Program-made: the position numbers and the translations under genes
Notes under the pieces: model-generated
Seen by the model: the letters and a program-made list of their open reading frames with translations, nothing else
Databases searched by the model: none
What the model was told of the DNA's origin: nothing
Assembly (NCBI RefSeq): GCF_019703515.2
Contig: NC_059368.1
Span: 34,560,735-34,624,734, forward strand
Direction of reading: 5' to 3'
Origin: Myxocyprinus asiaticus
Taxonomy: Eukaryota > Chordata > Actinopteri > Cypriniformes > Catostomidae
Length of the DNA stretch: 64,000 nt
In this document: positions 24,190 through 34,705 of the stretch, in pieces
Layout of the letters: every line of letters starts with the position of its first letter
How positions within the stretch are numbered: position 1 is the first letter of the stretch

Positions 24190-24889
24190 TTGTTCCACAA
24201 TCAGTTTGAACGCACATCCATCAGAGGGGTCACACGTCTAACGTCGCCTGCCACCCGGGGGCTACTCTTACCCAAACGCTCATTAGACAGCATTTCTGGT
24301 GGCCATCGCTTGTGCATGACATTCGTCAGTTTGTTGCCGCTTGCCCTATTTGCACTACTAATAAGACCTCCTGTAACTCCCCGGACGGGCTCCTCCTAAT
24401 GCTGTCAGTTCCTTTGAGACCCTGGTTGCACATAGCCATGGATTTTGTTACTGTCTCCCCCCCTCCCATGGCAGCACATTCGTTTTGACTGTAGTGGACT
24501 GGTTCTCTAAGGCGGCTCATTTTATTCCCCTCCCCAATTTACCCTCAACGAGGGAGACAGCGTTAGCAGTCATTAATCACGTCTTCCAAATTCATGGCCT
24601 CCCGGTCGATGTGGTTTTTGAGAGAGGCCCCCAGTTTGTGTCAAGTTTTTGGGCAGAGATCTGTCAACAGCTGGGGGCTACATTGAATTTGTCCTCTGGG
24701 TTTCACCCCCAGACAAATGGGCAGATGGCGCGAGCTCACCAAAAACTGGAAAAGACCCTGCGATATATGGCTTCCCATAACCCTTCTTCTTGGAGCGAAA
24801 ATTTTGTTTGGGTTGAGTATGCTCATAACTCGTTGCCATCATCGTCTACGGGGTTATCACCCTTCCAGTGTAGTATGATAGTATGTTAA
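24190..24889 (+). pseudogene. Gypsy integrase remnant
   Basis: The HHCC zinc-binding region is scattered over shifted frames at 24,190-24,400. The catalytic core at 24,485-24,889 reads TVVDWFSKAAHFIPL, then VFERGPQFVSSFW (the second catalytic position, normally D-R-G, is E-R-G) and HPQTNGQMARAHQKLE (third acidic position). The frame stops at 24,887 inside the C-terminal region, where homology to the element ends. Confidence 0.82.
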
Positions 24890-25460
24890 TGGGTTTTTCA
24901 TCTTATAAGTAAATACCTCCACAATAACAATGTGGAGAGCTCGTATGGTCTTCTATTGTTTTACATTGTCATTCTTTACACATAGTACTAATTATGTGGT
25001 TTGCCACTGACACAACACATTGCTGCATTGCTTGGGGGTACATGTGCTGGTAAAAAAGTCAGGTCCATTAAAACTTGTCAACATGTTATGCAGGAAAGGC
25101 ACAGTTTAGTTACTTAATTCCATTTAGATTGTTAGTTTACTTTGGTTAACTAGTTCAGTAACAGTCAATAATGGAACAACCCTTGAATTTAAACTAGTTT
25201 CAAGATTATTTATTTATGAGGGATTTTAAATGACAACCATTTGCAGCACTATACTTCCTCAGATGGCCTCTGGCTTAATTGCATTGCCATAAATGTTTGC
25301 ACTGAAATACAGTACTGCATCAAACATGAATTCACCCCTAAGAGTTAAATAAGATGTTTGACAGTGGTGACATAATCTGGAGATTATCTTTGAATAGTAT
25401 TCAGTGTTTTCCAATGAGATCATGTAAGATATATATCTAAGTCAAGCTGGCCCTTAAAAA
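24890..25460. other. Unassigned AT-rich spacer
   Basis: No gene, LTR or repeat structure recognised after the truncated Gypsy integrase. Confidence 0.5.
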
Positions 25461-25461
25461 A

Positions 25462-25660
25462 AATGGCAAATTTGCCGAACAATTCGGCTCTCATTATTAT
25501 CACATGCAAATGAGCTTTGCGGCAAAGATTTGCTGCAGGTTCACCACTACCGTTGAAGAGCTGCAAACTTCTGGTAAACATCTGTGGCAAATCACAAGCT
25601 CATCCGCATGTGAAAATAATGAGCGGTAAATTTGCAGCAAGTTTACGACAAGTTTGTCAG
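25462..25660. mobile_element. Small palindromic MITE-like repeat
   Basis: The left arm has CTCATTATTATCACATGC and AATGAGCTTTGCGGCAAA. The right arm has the imperfect complement AAGCTCATCCGCATGTGA with AAAATAATGAG and GCGGTAAATTTGC. The arms form a hairpin of about 190 bp with no coding capacity. Exact limits and target duplication are not clear. Confidence 0.55.
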
Positions 25661-25824
25661 AACTCTTGATTTTTTGGACTCTACAAGATTGATTCTCCAT
25701 GTTGTCATCACATTGTTTGAGAATGTTCCAAAGAGCCTCTTGTATGCTTCAGTGGAAGCAATATTTTATACTCTTAAGGTATTTAATTTGATATTACTTT
25801 GTTGTTGGATATGAAACTCTGTTC

Positions 25825-26335
25825 TTTTGCCATGGTCCAAATCACTGAGCTAAAAAAAATTCCCCATTCTGATGGTTGATGTGAACATTAATTGAAGCTC
25901 CTGATCCATAGCTGCATGATTTTATGCACTGCACTGCTGCCACACAATTGGCTGATTAGATAATCGCATGGATGATTGTTGGTGTTAGATGGGCTGGTTT
26001 GAGTATTTCTGTAACTGCTGATCTCCTGGGATTTTAACACACAACATTCACTAGAATTAACGCAGAATGGTGCCAAAAAAAAAAAAAAAAAAACATCCAG
26101 TGAGCAGCAGTTCTGCAGGTGGAAACACATTGTTGATGAGAGAGGACAACAGAGAATGGCAAGACTGGTTAGAACTGACAAAGTCTACGGTAACTCAGAT
26201 AACCGCTCTGTACAATTGTGGTGAGAAAAAAAGCATCTCAGAATGCTATTCTGAGATGTGGGTTGGCGCTGTTTTGGCGGCACGAGAGGGACCAACACAA
26301 TTTTAGGCAGGTGGTTTTAATGTTGTGGCTGAACG

Positions 26336-26338
<3 letters not shown>
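25825..26338. mobile_element. Dispersed TIR-element fragment ending at a (TA)n tract
   Basis: The sequence is the widespread fish repeat with blocks CCCATTCTGATGGTTGATGT, GCATGATTTTATGCACTGCA, GGAGATCAGCAG and, near the end, TGGTTTTAATGTTGTGGCTG. Its terminus CGGTG runs straight into (TA)n, consistent with a TA-targeting DNA transposon. It reads like a decayed non-autonomous copy with a poly-A interruption at 26,077-26,094. The superfamily is inferred, not shown. Confidence 0.6.

Positions 26339-26387
<49 letters not shown>
26339..26387. repeat. (TA)n microsatellite
   Basis: About 49 bp of TA dinucleotides directly between the end of the 25.8-26.3 kb repeat and the DIRS fragment. Confidence 0.95.
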
Positions 26388-26391
<4 letters not shown>

Positions 26392-26394
26392 CAT

Positions 26395-27350
26395 CAGATG
26401 CCTGGGCCGTGTCCACGCTAAACCGGGTCTCATGGAGACTGATTGTCCTCACTGTGAGGACGAGTCTCAAGATGCTCCGCTCTAAAGTCACCCTCATTCT
26501 GAAGGACAATTCCGTCTCCTTGGTGCGGAGGGCACGAGACCTGTGTATAGGACCCCCAGCATGCGCTCGTCAGTCACGTTGGTGAGTGGGCGGAGGATGT
26601 TCCCGTCCCATCCCCAGTGAGCGTGAGGAGCATGCACACACCACTGATAAAGGGCTGCTTTGCATCCTCTCACGGGCAGTTGAGGAACTCGGTTTGCAGT
26701 GGTCCCCTCCAGTTGAGCCGGAAAGATCTTGCCTGGAAGAATGGTTCTTGCAGTCCAGTCACCGTCAAAAAACTGCATCCCAGAGAGGAGCACCATGCTT
26801 CCTGGAGGTCCGGCTTACATGTTAGCTTACCTCATAGAGTGTTAGCTTTAGAGTCAGAGCACCATGGTTTAAAACCAGCTGTCGACTCAAGCTGACACCT
26901 GACCTGACATGACTCAATTAAGTGACACAAAATTTCGTGGTTGCTTCAGAAAATGTGTTCCGCCCATCCTTCTAAACCATGCAGACTGATATCTGTGAGG
27001 GCTGGGAAGGCATATACGGGGGCGGGCCAGGTCGGGTCGGCACTATATATTTTGGTGGTGCTCCAGGTTTTTTAGGCCAAGCTCCTCAAATGGATGGATT
27101 AGCTGTTCAAAGAGCTCTGCAATGCTACAGAGGAAGTAAAAGGCATCGCAGAACGCTTTATTGTAGCACAAAAACAGTCTCAGGCAATTAAGCACTTTAT
27201 GGCAAAAGGAAGTAGCCCCTCACACCCAGCTTGTTTCTGCTCTACTTCAGGTCAGCACCCGGTGGAGAACTCCACCCTCACTGCTTCAGCTCCACCAAAG
27301 ACAGCCCGAGCCATCAGTGAAGACAGGCAAGCCTTTGCCCGAATGGTTTC
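26395..27350 (+). pseudogene. DIRS gag-like remnant
   Basis: At 26,398 one frame reads CLGRVHAKPGLMETDCPHCE, the Cys/His-rich start typical of DIRS gag. Further on are QWSPPVEPERSCLEEWFL (about 26,698) and, after 27,100, ERFIVAQKQSQAIKHFMAKG. Frames shift several times. The related gag on the minus strand at 36.3-37.2 kb shares the WNPPP..ERSRLDDWFL block. Confidence 0.75.
26818..26935 (+). repeat. tRNA-like insertion within DIRS gag
   Basis: GTTAGCTTACCTCATAGAG resembles a Pol III A box region, and 40 bp on GGTTTAAAACC resembles a B box. The surrounding gag similarity is interrupted here. It could be a short SINE head; no clear target duplication or tail was found. Confidence 0.3.
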
Positions 27351-28050
27351 TATTTGTTGTGTTCAAATAAAGAATGTTCTTACAAAAAAGAGAGAAGTGC
27401 TTGTTGCACCTGCATGAGACACACACACATTCACACTGTTCACTTCCCCTCCCCGCCGGAGTTCGCTGGGATGTTACACAAATGTTGTTTCTGTGTGTTG
27501 TCATCACATAAACAATGTTCTCACAAGTGCTCACACGCTGTTCACTCCCCTTTCCCGTCAGAGTTTGCCAGGAGGTTAAACATATGGTGCTTCTGTGTGT
27601 TGTGTTCACACAAACAATGTTCTCACAAAAAAAATAAAATAAACAGTGGGGTTCATCTGCTCAAGACGCACACACATTAAGACGCTGTTCACTCACCACA
27701 GTTTCTGTGTGTTGTGTCCACATAAAAAATGCTCTCAAACAAAAGAGAAAAGCGCTTGTTGCACCTGCACATGAGGCACGCGTTGTTTACTCCCCACCGG
27801 AGTTCACCAGGATGTTGCACAAAATGTTCTTTCTGTGTGATGTGTTCAAATAAAGAATGATTCTTACAAAAGAGAGAAAAGCGCTCGTGGTACCTGCACG
27901 AGACGCACACACATTCACATGCTATTCACTCCCTCTCCCCGCCAGAGTACGTTTGGACTGGGATGCTACAGAAAATGTTATTTCTATATGTTGTTTTCGA
28001 AAAAAAATGTTCTCACAAAAAGAGAAAAGCGCTCATTGCACCTGCACGGG
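27340..28050 (+). repeat. Degenerate minisatellite, six units, inside DIRS element
   Basis: The landmark AATGTTCTCACAAA (with variants) recurs at about 27,374, 27,514, 27,617, 27,729, 27,856 and 28,008, a spacing of 103-152 bp. Between landmarks the units share AAGCGCTTGTTGCACCTGCA, GACGCACACACATTCACA, CACTCCCCCTCCCCGCC-type and GTTTCTGTGTGTTGTGTTC blocks. Units differ by indels, so it is an old array. In part the units stay open in one frame and encode repeated Cys/His-rich peptides. Confidence 0.85.
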
Positions 28051-28149
28051 GCGCACACACTCTCGAAGAAGGGCTCTTCTTCCCTTCAACCTTTCTTACT
28101 CCACATTCTGTTTCCTGGTGGTGAGCGGTGATCCATCTCCTCTAGCGAG

Positions 28150-28760
28150 TTATCCCGCTAATGGCGATGTGCCGGTGTTGTGCACAGCAATTCAAAATCT
28201 CCTCACAAAGAAGAATGTGATAGATATTGTTCTGAACTGCAGCGCCCACAAGGGTTCTACAGCCACTATTCTCTTGTTCCGGAGAAAGACGGCAGGCTCC
28301 AGCCCATTTTAGATCTGAGACACTTGAATCACACGCTCGCAAAGCACCCAGTAAAAAGGTATCTCAGAGACAGATCTTATCGCACATCCACCCTCAGGCT
28401 GGATTGCGTCAATAGATCTAAGAGATGCATACTTTCATGTACAAATTGCACCTTATCACAGGCGGTTTTTCAATTCAGAGCCCTTTCCTGGCTCCCCGCA
28501 TGTACACAAAGTGTATGGATGCATTGCTCACGCCGCTGAAGCTTAGTGGCATGCACATTTTGAGCTACCTTGATGATTGGCTATTAATAGCCCGATCAGA
28601 GGCTTTGTTGTGTGAGCTCAGGAATTTACTACTCTGCCATTTGTACAGCCTGAGCGTCAATGGCAAACTGGGTGAAAAGCACACTTTCGGCCAAGCTAAC
28701 AGATCTCCTTTGTGTGGGTCTGACTCAACTCTGTGAGCATGCGTGCACATCTCACAAGCG
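28150..28760 (+). pseudogene. DIRS reverse transcriptase remnant
   Basis: The frame 28,180-28,539 has GFYSHYSLVPEKDGRLQPIL and DLRHLNHTLAK, the opening motif of DIRS RT. A frameshift moves the rest into 28,425-28,736, with APRMYTKCMDALLTPL and ILSYLDDWLLIARSE, where the catalytic YLDD is kept. The RNase H-like sequence after 28,760 is too decayed to define. Confidence 0.85.
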
Positions 28761-29159
28761 ATCGCATCCAGACCATTCTTTAGTTTCTGTCTCAGTTCAA
28801 ACTGTGGAAAACACTTCCACTGAAGTAATTTCAAAGTGCTGGGTTTCATGGCGGCAGCATCTGCCAACACACTGTTAAGTCTTTTACACATGAGACCTCT
28901 CCAGTGCTGGCTCAAACATCACCACGGCATGCATGGCACCAGGGTCACATGCACATTGGCATAACTTGTTGCTGTCTAGCTGCTCTAGCACCATAGACAG
29001 CTCCAACCTATGACCAACAGGGCATCATGCTGGGTCAGGTCTCCAGGCGATAGGTGGTAACAGCGCAGGCTGGGGCACACTATGTGGCGGACACCCGGTC
29101 TTTGGCACCTGGACAGGCGTAAAGCGTAGCACTTCAATTGCTTGGAACTGCTAGCTGTC

Positions 29160-30195
29160 TCTTAGCCTTGAAGGCTTTTCATTCCAAGGTAGCGAATCGT
29201 GCTAACTGGCATGTGTTTACAAATTGGCGCTCCTCACAGGGCAGAAACTCAGTGTATTGCTCCATAGCTGAGATCCTTACGTTCCTCCAAGAGTAGCTGG
29301 ATGCAGATCTTACCCCGTCAATGCTTAAGGTCTATGTAGCGACTATTTCAGCATACCATGCCCCAAAGGCTGGCTCTTCCATAGGCAGACGTGATCTAAT
29401 TTTTCAGTTCCTCAAGGTAGCAAGGCGCCTAAACCCCCCTCATTCTGCTACAGTCCCAACTTAGGTTTTAAACCTGGTGCTGAATGAACACACGAACACC
29501 CTGTTCGAACTTTTGGAATTTGTTGAGTGGCGTGTGCTTTCTCTAAAGACCGCACTCCTGTTGGCTCTGGCCTCAGTTTAACCGGTGGGTGATATGCAGG
29601 CGCTGTCGGTCGACAGCTCATGTCTGGAATTCAGGACGGGTCTTTCAAAAGCCACCATCAAACCCAGAAAAGGCTATGTTCCTAAGGTTCTGTCCACACC
29701 CTTCAGGGCTCAGGTATTCTGCCTACAAGCCTTCTTGCCCCCATCGTTTAATTCTGAGGTTGAGCAGCATTTTTCATGCCCTTTACGGGTATTACACACA
29801 TATGTGGAGTGCAAAAGCCAGTTTATGCTGTCGGATCAGCTCTTTGTTTGTTATGGAGGATGCACAAAGGCATGTCAATCTCCAAGCAAAGGCTCTCTCA
29901 CTGGATCACTGATGCGATCACCCTCGCTTATAAATCACAGGGTGTGAGATGCCCTGTTGGCCTCTTCATGGGCATGGGCAAACAGTGTGACCTTGCAGGA
30001 TATATGTTTTGCAGCAGGTTGGTCTTTGCAAAACACGTTTGCAAGGTTTTACAACCTAGATGTGGCATCCATCTCTTCGCAGGTCCTCTCTGTCTAGAGG
30101 GCTTATTGTTCCAACACCCAGCAGATGAGCCCAAGCTCCTTTATTACGGATGGGTATGTAGGCTTTTGTTGGAATTACCCCCTACCATGGTATTT
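29160..30195 (+). pseudogene. DIRS tyrosine recombinase region, decayed
   Basis: From about 29,530 sequence in shifted frames matches the DIRS YR core: LKTALLLALASV, SVDSSCLEFRTG, KPRKGYVPKVLSTPFRAQVF, then CPLRVLHTYVE and SDQLFVCYGGCTK. The region around CPVGLFMGMG, where a H-x-x-R block is expected, is altered. The frame 29,585-29,947 is open, and others shift. A YR normally closes a circular cDNA into the genome; this one cannot. Confidence 0.75.
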
Positions 30196-30450
30196 TAAAA
30201 TATGGTTACCATATTCATATATTCATATACTATTGTATTTACATGATATTTCAGATTAATTTAAAGAATACCATGGTACTACCATGTTATTTTGTTATAT
30301 GGTTACCATATTCACATAACATTGCATTTAAATGGGGCTTAAAGGTAATTCAAAGAATTCCATGGTACTGCCAATATACTTTGATAAAGTATTACCATAT
30401 CCATAGGCCACTGTATTGACATGGTGCTCCCAGATAATGGTATATGTGCA
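30183..30450. repeat. CCATGGTA-type minisatellite, three units
   Basis: ACCATGGTAT/C recurs at about 30,184, 30,271 and 30,361 (period about 88 bp), with GGTTACCATATTCA, ACTATTGTATTTACATG-type and AATTCAAAGAAT shared between units. The CCATGG cores are palindromic. Confidence 0.7.
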
Positions 30451-31577
30451 AAAACATGGTAATGTCTTGATCATTTTTTGTGTTTTTGTGTAGGCTAATA
30501 AGAAATGTAATACTTTCTTTGGTTGTAAAATGGCTTTACCTGCAGTAGCCATTCACAAACTGCCCACGTTTCGAACTTAGTAAAGACCTTCTTCATCACT
30601 GGAAAACGATAGGGCAGCAGGTTTAGTTTCCATTGATTTTAGATATGTATATACAGTATACACTGCAACCAGCTTTGTCTTTGTTTCCAGTGTTGTGATG
30701 TATTTCATTAGTGTGTTGGTGACACTCCAAATGATTCAGCAGTGCGCACTTGAGCTTTCTTAGTCATTCAGATTGAATCACGAACCGATTTAGACCGCTT
30801 AGCTATCATGCGTGACCAATTAATTGTAAAGAACTGACTCGTATTAGTGATTCGTTTTTGAATTAGATATCTTTAGCTCTGATTCAAAACTGATGACAGT
30901 AAACACCATCTACACGGCATGATGTAGCAGTGCAGCTTTTGTCAGCTTCACTACATATTCCAAAATCTAGCTTCACTAGCCTACTGAAATGCTTCTTGAT
31001 TTAAAAACTAGTGAAGCTACCACCTCACTACTGAGAAATGTAGTTAAGCTAATAGCTTCACAATTTGTAGTGAATCTACTGCCCATCACTGGTAGTAATT
31101 ACATTAGCTGACTCCTAACCCTAACCAATAACCTAACCCTGACCATGACAGTCCTGAGACCAAAACAGCATTGTTGCACATACTTTTGTGCAAATTTAGT
31201 ATCTCTCTGAAGCCAGAGATCAAAAGGGATGTGATGTTAAAGGCAGAGTGCAGGTGATTTTTGGGGCATGAACATTGACCACATGGTGGCGCTTGTCTGG
31301 AATTTGGCACATCGGGTCTGACTTAAAGTGCAAAAACATTCAGAACTGATTTTTTTTTTCTATGTGATCATGTTGGTAACTAAAGAAATAAGAACACTTT
31401 TTTTTTATACCAATGAAGTACTGTATGTCTGCACATTATTTAAAACTATTGAAATAGCATTGTCTGTTGTTAGAGGCCCGCCCTGTTGTTTGACCAAGCT
31501 CAAAATTAAATGTCAACAGTTTTTGGCAGCTTTATGTGTGATTACCTACAGATATCAGCAGGTGATTGATTGCACAT
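30451..31577. other. Unassigned stretch with short inverted repeats
   Basis: No gene. 30,925-31,090 holds repeated AGCTTCACTA and its complement TAGTGAAGCT, so a local hairpin-forming repeat is likely. A few CCTAACC motifs at 31,108-31,142 are too short and mixed to be telomeric. Confidence 0.45.
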
Positions 31578-31912
31578 TCATAACGTCAGCAAAATGAAAA
31601 AAAACTTTTTTATTAAGGGGTCAAAATTAACACACAAATTTGCTGGGAATAAAATGCCCAAATACTTAATGCCCTGTTTGTGCCACTGGAAGGTGCCTGG
31701 CTGATAAGCCGTTACTGGGTAGTACACTGTCAGAGCCAAAGCTTCGGATTTAGACCAACTGACTCTGTATCCTGAGAATTTAGAAAAGGAATTAATAATT
31801 CTGTTGAGGCAAGGCATAGATCTAGTGGGGTCGGAGACAAATAATAAAATATAATCTGCGTAAAGCAAAAGCTTATGCGCCACATCTCCCGCCACCACCC
31901 CTGGAAAATCAT
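31578..31912 (-). pseudogene. Fish L1 reverse transcriptase fragment
   Basis: HKLLLYADYILLFVSDPTR gives the L1 RT catalytic block with YADD changed to YADY. SKFSGYRVSWSKSEALAL and GIKYLGILFPANL, the usual L1 continuation, follow. Only this middle part of ORF2 is present; sequence on both sides is unrelated. Confidence 0.85.
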
Positions 31913-31974
31913 CTTCCTATCTTATCTCGGCTACTAATGTTTCAAGGTGCTGTAGGGCTTTACTGGTTGTTTAG

Positions 31975-32745
31975 ATCAGTGTTACTATCAGAAATAATTA
32001 ATAATTATTAATTGTATTAATTGTAGTTATTAATCAATATTTAAATTAATTAATTGGATCTAACTCAAAACCTCATATGGGACTCCAGTAAATGTAGTGT
32101 GCTACGTTTAGGAGCAAGTTTGGTTATTAGCAATAATTAATAATTATCAAAGATAATTATTAATTATTAAAATCAATAGAACATTGATGAGAATCAATGT
32201 TAGCTTTTTTAATCCTTTAAAATCAACACTTATCAAAGATAATCGTTAATTGTTAACATCGATGAAACATTAAAATTAACACTAGCTTATTGATCATTCA
32301 AATTCAATCAAAGATAATTATCAATTATCAAAAATCAATAGAATATTAATAAGGATTAACATTGACGGGGCACCACCCTGGAATCAGGGACTAATAACCG
32401 AATATTAAAACAGTCTCAATATTAGATTGTTTTCTTAGGAAAATCGACATCCGAAGAATATCGATTTTCGGGAAAAAAAAACAATGAATGAAGGTTTGAA
32501 TCCGAGCACTGACATCCCGTCAGCATGACACAGGCGTATGCAAAACAAACCAAAACACAAAGTTTATTTATGCAGTAATATCAATTAATAATTAATACAA
32601 TGCAGTCAATAAACTTCCGACTTACAACTACAAACTAAACAGTGATATGATTAGATATGGAAATAAAATAATCCTATAACACATAAGGTGTGTGTGTGAC
32701 AGTGTGTGTGACTTAGAAGGAGGGGCTTGAGGAATGTTTTTATGA
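31975..32745. repeat. AT-rich LTR-like block with internal tandem repeats
   Basis: Three direct repeats around ATCAAAGATAAT at about 32,146, 32,231 and 32,308 (77-85 bp apart) carry shared ATTAATTAT, AAAATCAATAGAA and GATTAACATT segments. On the minus strand, AATAAACTTTGTG (about 32,570) looks like a polyadenylation signal, and TGGTGCCCCGTC (about 32,378) could be a primer-site-like sequence. This could be a solo LTR lying between L1 pieces, but defined ends and a target duplication were not found. Confidence 0.45.
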
Positions 32746-32790
32746 CTGTTAGGCCTGCCTTTGTCCTCTATCTGAATACATGAGGCCCAA

Positions 32791-33142
32791 CAGTGCTCAG
32801 TTTCCTTGGACAGTCAAACTAATGTTCAGGGATCCGGCCCATTCGGCTGCTACATGAGTGCAACAAATGACCTAATCACTCCAATGACTTGCAATAAATG
32901 CTCCACAAAACAAACTCCAACCAATTGGAGGCATAAGCACAAAGAACGTGCAGATTCATCCACAATACTGTCCCGAAGGATTGTTACTCCACAAAACAAA
33001 CTCCAGCCTCTAGGCGGAACCAGCACAAAAAGAAACCAAAAGGCACTCAGTTTCCTCGGACAGTTAAGTGAATGTTCAGTGAGTCTGTCCACTTGGCTGC
33101 AACATGAGTACCACAAAATAAATTACTCCATTGACTTCATGA
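32791..33142 (-). repeat. Direct repeats in L1 inter-ORF region
   Basis: About 100 bp at 32,791-32,897 recurs at 33,041-33,142 (period 250): CTCAGTTTCCTTGGACAGT against CTCAGTTTCCTCGGACAGT, followed by ATGTTCAG and TGGCTGC-type blocks. A second shared block, CTCCACAAAACAAACTCCA, follows the first repeat at about 32,900 and recurs near 32,987. Confidence 0.8.
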
Positions 33143-33943
33143 AGGACATCGCTTGCTGGGGACATGTGAATGTTTTACAGCCATCCTTAGCATCTATTCT
33201 CAATTTGGCCAGGAACATCAGTGCAAAAGTGACCTTCCGTGATGCAAGAGTTTATTGCATTCCTTGAATCGATCATGTTTCTCTCTTGTCGAATTCACTA
33301 AGTCTGGGAACAAGAAAATGCTGTGGTTCTTCCAAGAAAGCCTTCCTTTATTCCTCGCCTCACGTAACACAAGATCTTTATCGGATGATCTCAGAAATTT
33401 GGCCAGAATTGATCAGGGCCTGTCTCCTTCAGTGGATCAACGAGCCAGAACCTTGTGAGCTTGCTCGATTTCCAGCTTATGGCCTGTTATGTCGAGCAGA
33501 CTCAGAAAAAGCCCGTCCAGGAATTTCACCATATCCTGACCCTCTTCGGCCTCAGGAATTCCAACAGTACGGATGTTTTTCAAGTCATCCAACTTCTCCC
33601 AGACACGCTCCAAATCCACCTTGGTCGCTAGCGGATTATCAGATAATTCCCTCTCCGATGACTCCAGATAATTGATCCATTTCTCGACATCCCGCACTCT
33701 TGTAACCACCTCAGTGAATTTCGTCTCCATGGCAGTGATCGATTGACGTATTACAGCAAGATCCTCCAAGTCAGCAACGACCTTCGTCAGCATTGCCAAC
33801 ATGTTCAACATTTCTCGCCGAATTTCTTGCACTTCTCCAACCAAATTGACTCCCGGGCTCGAGACCTCCATGGGGGTGTCAGCTTGAGTACAAACGTGTA
33901 TTTTAATGTCTCCAGATCCCAAGGATTTTGAATTCTTTGACAT
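33130..33943 (-). pseudogene. Fish L1 ORF1 protein, broken
   Basis: The first 168 residues are open (MSKNSKSLGSGDIK), with a heptad-like coiled coil (EIRREMLNMLAMLTKVVADL) and the start of the RNA-recognition motif (GIPEAEEGQDMVKFL). A TGA at 33,437 follows HKVLAR. Beyond it, another frame continues as SILAKFLRSSDKDLVLREAR and NHSIFLFPDLVNSTREK, the RRM end and C-terminal domain, with further stops. L1 ORF1p is an RNA-binding trimer; this copy is dead. A short deletion also lies between LDDLKN and IRTVGIPE. Confidence 0.85.
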
Positions 33944-34296
33944 ATTGTCCTCCTAGAACAGTTATGGAACAGAGTGTTTCGAATCTCACCAGTTTATGAC
34001 ATTAATAGTGTTAAAGCTAGCAAAGTGCGCAGAGCTCGCCATTCACACGTCTGAACCTCGCATGTTCCTTGACTCCCTCGTTCCACACTTTATTAATGTT
34101 TAGCCTCCCATTCAGCAGATGAAAACATGCTGTGTGATCATGAGGAAGGATTACATCAAGAGGTAGATTGGAAAAACGTCAGGTACAAAAAACTTCATAT
34201 AAATAAAATAACCTACTCCTCTCTCGCTGTTGCTTGCGTGCTAGTGATTACCCCTCTGTGTGATTTTGAAAAATGTATGACAAAATGTAAAAATCA

Positions 34297-34705
34297 CTGT
34301 ACAAAAAACTCATTGTTGTCCCAGTTGAGAGCATAGATAGAGACCAAAATGACCGGGATATTGTAAAGCTTCCCTGTGACTATAAAATAATGTCCATTTA
34401 TGTCAGTTATATTATTGTCTAGCTCAAACAGGACCGACTTGTGAATAATGATAGCGGTCCCACGGGCTCTTTGAGAAAATTTGTAGTGAAATAAATGGCT
34501 CAACAATGCTCTTTTGATACGCAGGACATCTGTCGTCCGAAGATGCGTCTCTTCCAGAAACAATCTTGGCTTTCAGATGCTGCAAATGGGCAAAAATCTT
34601 ACCTTAATCTTATCTTGACAGCTGTATTCATCCCCTTAACATTCCAAGATATCAGTCTAAGCCCTCCATCATTAACCATATTAGTATTAGTCATCTAGGC
34701 AGTTG
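34297..34705 (-). pseudogene. L1 ORF2 endonuclease N-terminus
   Basis: GLRLISWNVKGMN (catalytic Asn) starts near 34,680, then GKIFAHLQHLKAKI and FLEETHLRTTDVLRIKRA (catalytic Glu) follow in shifted frames. SQRARGTAIIIHKSVLF and YNIPVILVSIYALNWDNNEFF complete the first half of the APE fold. A stop follows at 34,294, and the second half with D/N and SDH is absent. Confidence 0.85.

Larger units (their letters stand above)
20597..24889 (+). mobile_element. Ty3/Gypsy (sushi-like) LTR retrotransposon, 3'-truncated
   Basis: The order is 5' LTR, gag with zinc knuckle, protease, reverse transcriptase, RNase H, integrase. This is the Ty3/Gypsy order, with integrase last. Homology ends near 24,889 inside the integrase C-terminal region, and no 3' LTR follows. 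Every domain carries stops or frameshifts. The gag start (MDPAEETTLR) and zinc knuckle resemble sushi/chromovirus-type fish elements; that clade assignment is an inference. Confidence 0.85.
26395..30195 (+). mobile_element. DIRS-type tyrosine-recombinase retrotransposon, decayed
   Basis: The order of gag-like sequence, reverse transcriptase with YLDDW, an RNase H-like region and a tyrosine-recombinase-like region matches fish DIRS elements. Such elements integrate through a YR rather than a DDE integrase and have no target duplication. The 5' inverted repeat is missing, since the element begins inside gag at the (TA)n tract. The 3' end fades near 30,195. An internal minisatellite at 27.34-28.05 kb is unusual. 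All frames are broken. Confidence 0.82.
32760..34270 (-). mobile_element. Fish L1 element, 5' half (5' UTR, ORF1, inter-ORF region)
   Basis: On the minus strand a possible 5' UTR (about 34,270-33,944) is followed by ORF1 and an ORF1-ORF2 spacer that contains direct repeats. It ends at the AT-rich block. It directly follows the point where the other L1 copy breaks off in its endonuclease (34,297), which suggests one L1 nested in the other. Confidence 0.65.

Noticed and set aside
27340..28050. CRISPR-like array
   Set aside because: Units are degenerate and unevenly spaced, without unique spacers, in a vertebrate genome; it is a minisatellite.
31105..31145. CCTAACC motifs resembling telomere repeats
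   Set aside because: Only a few irregular units mixed with other sequence; not an interstitial telomere array.
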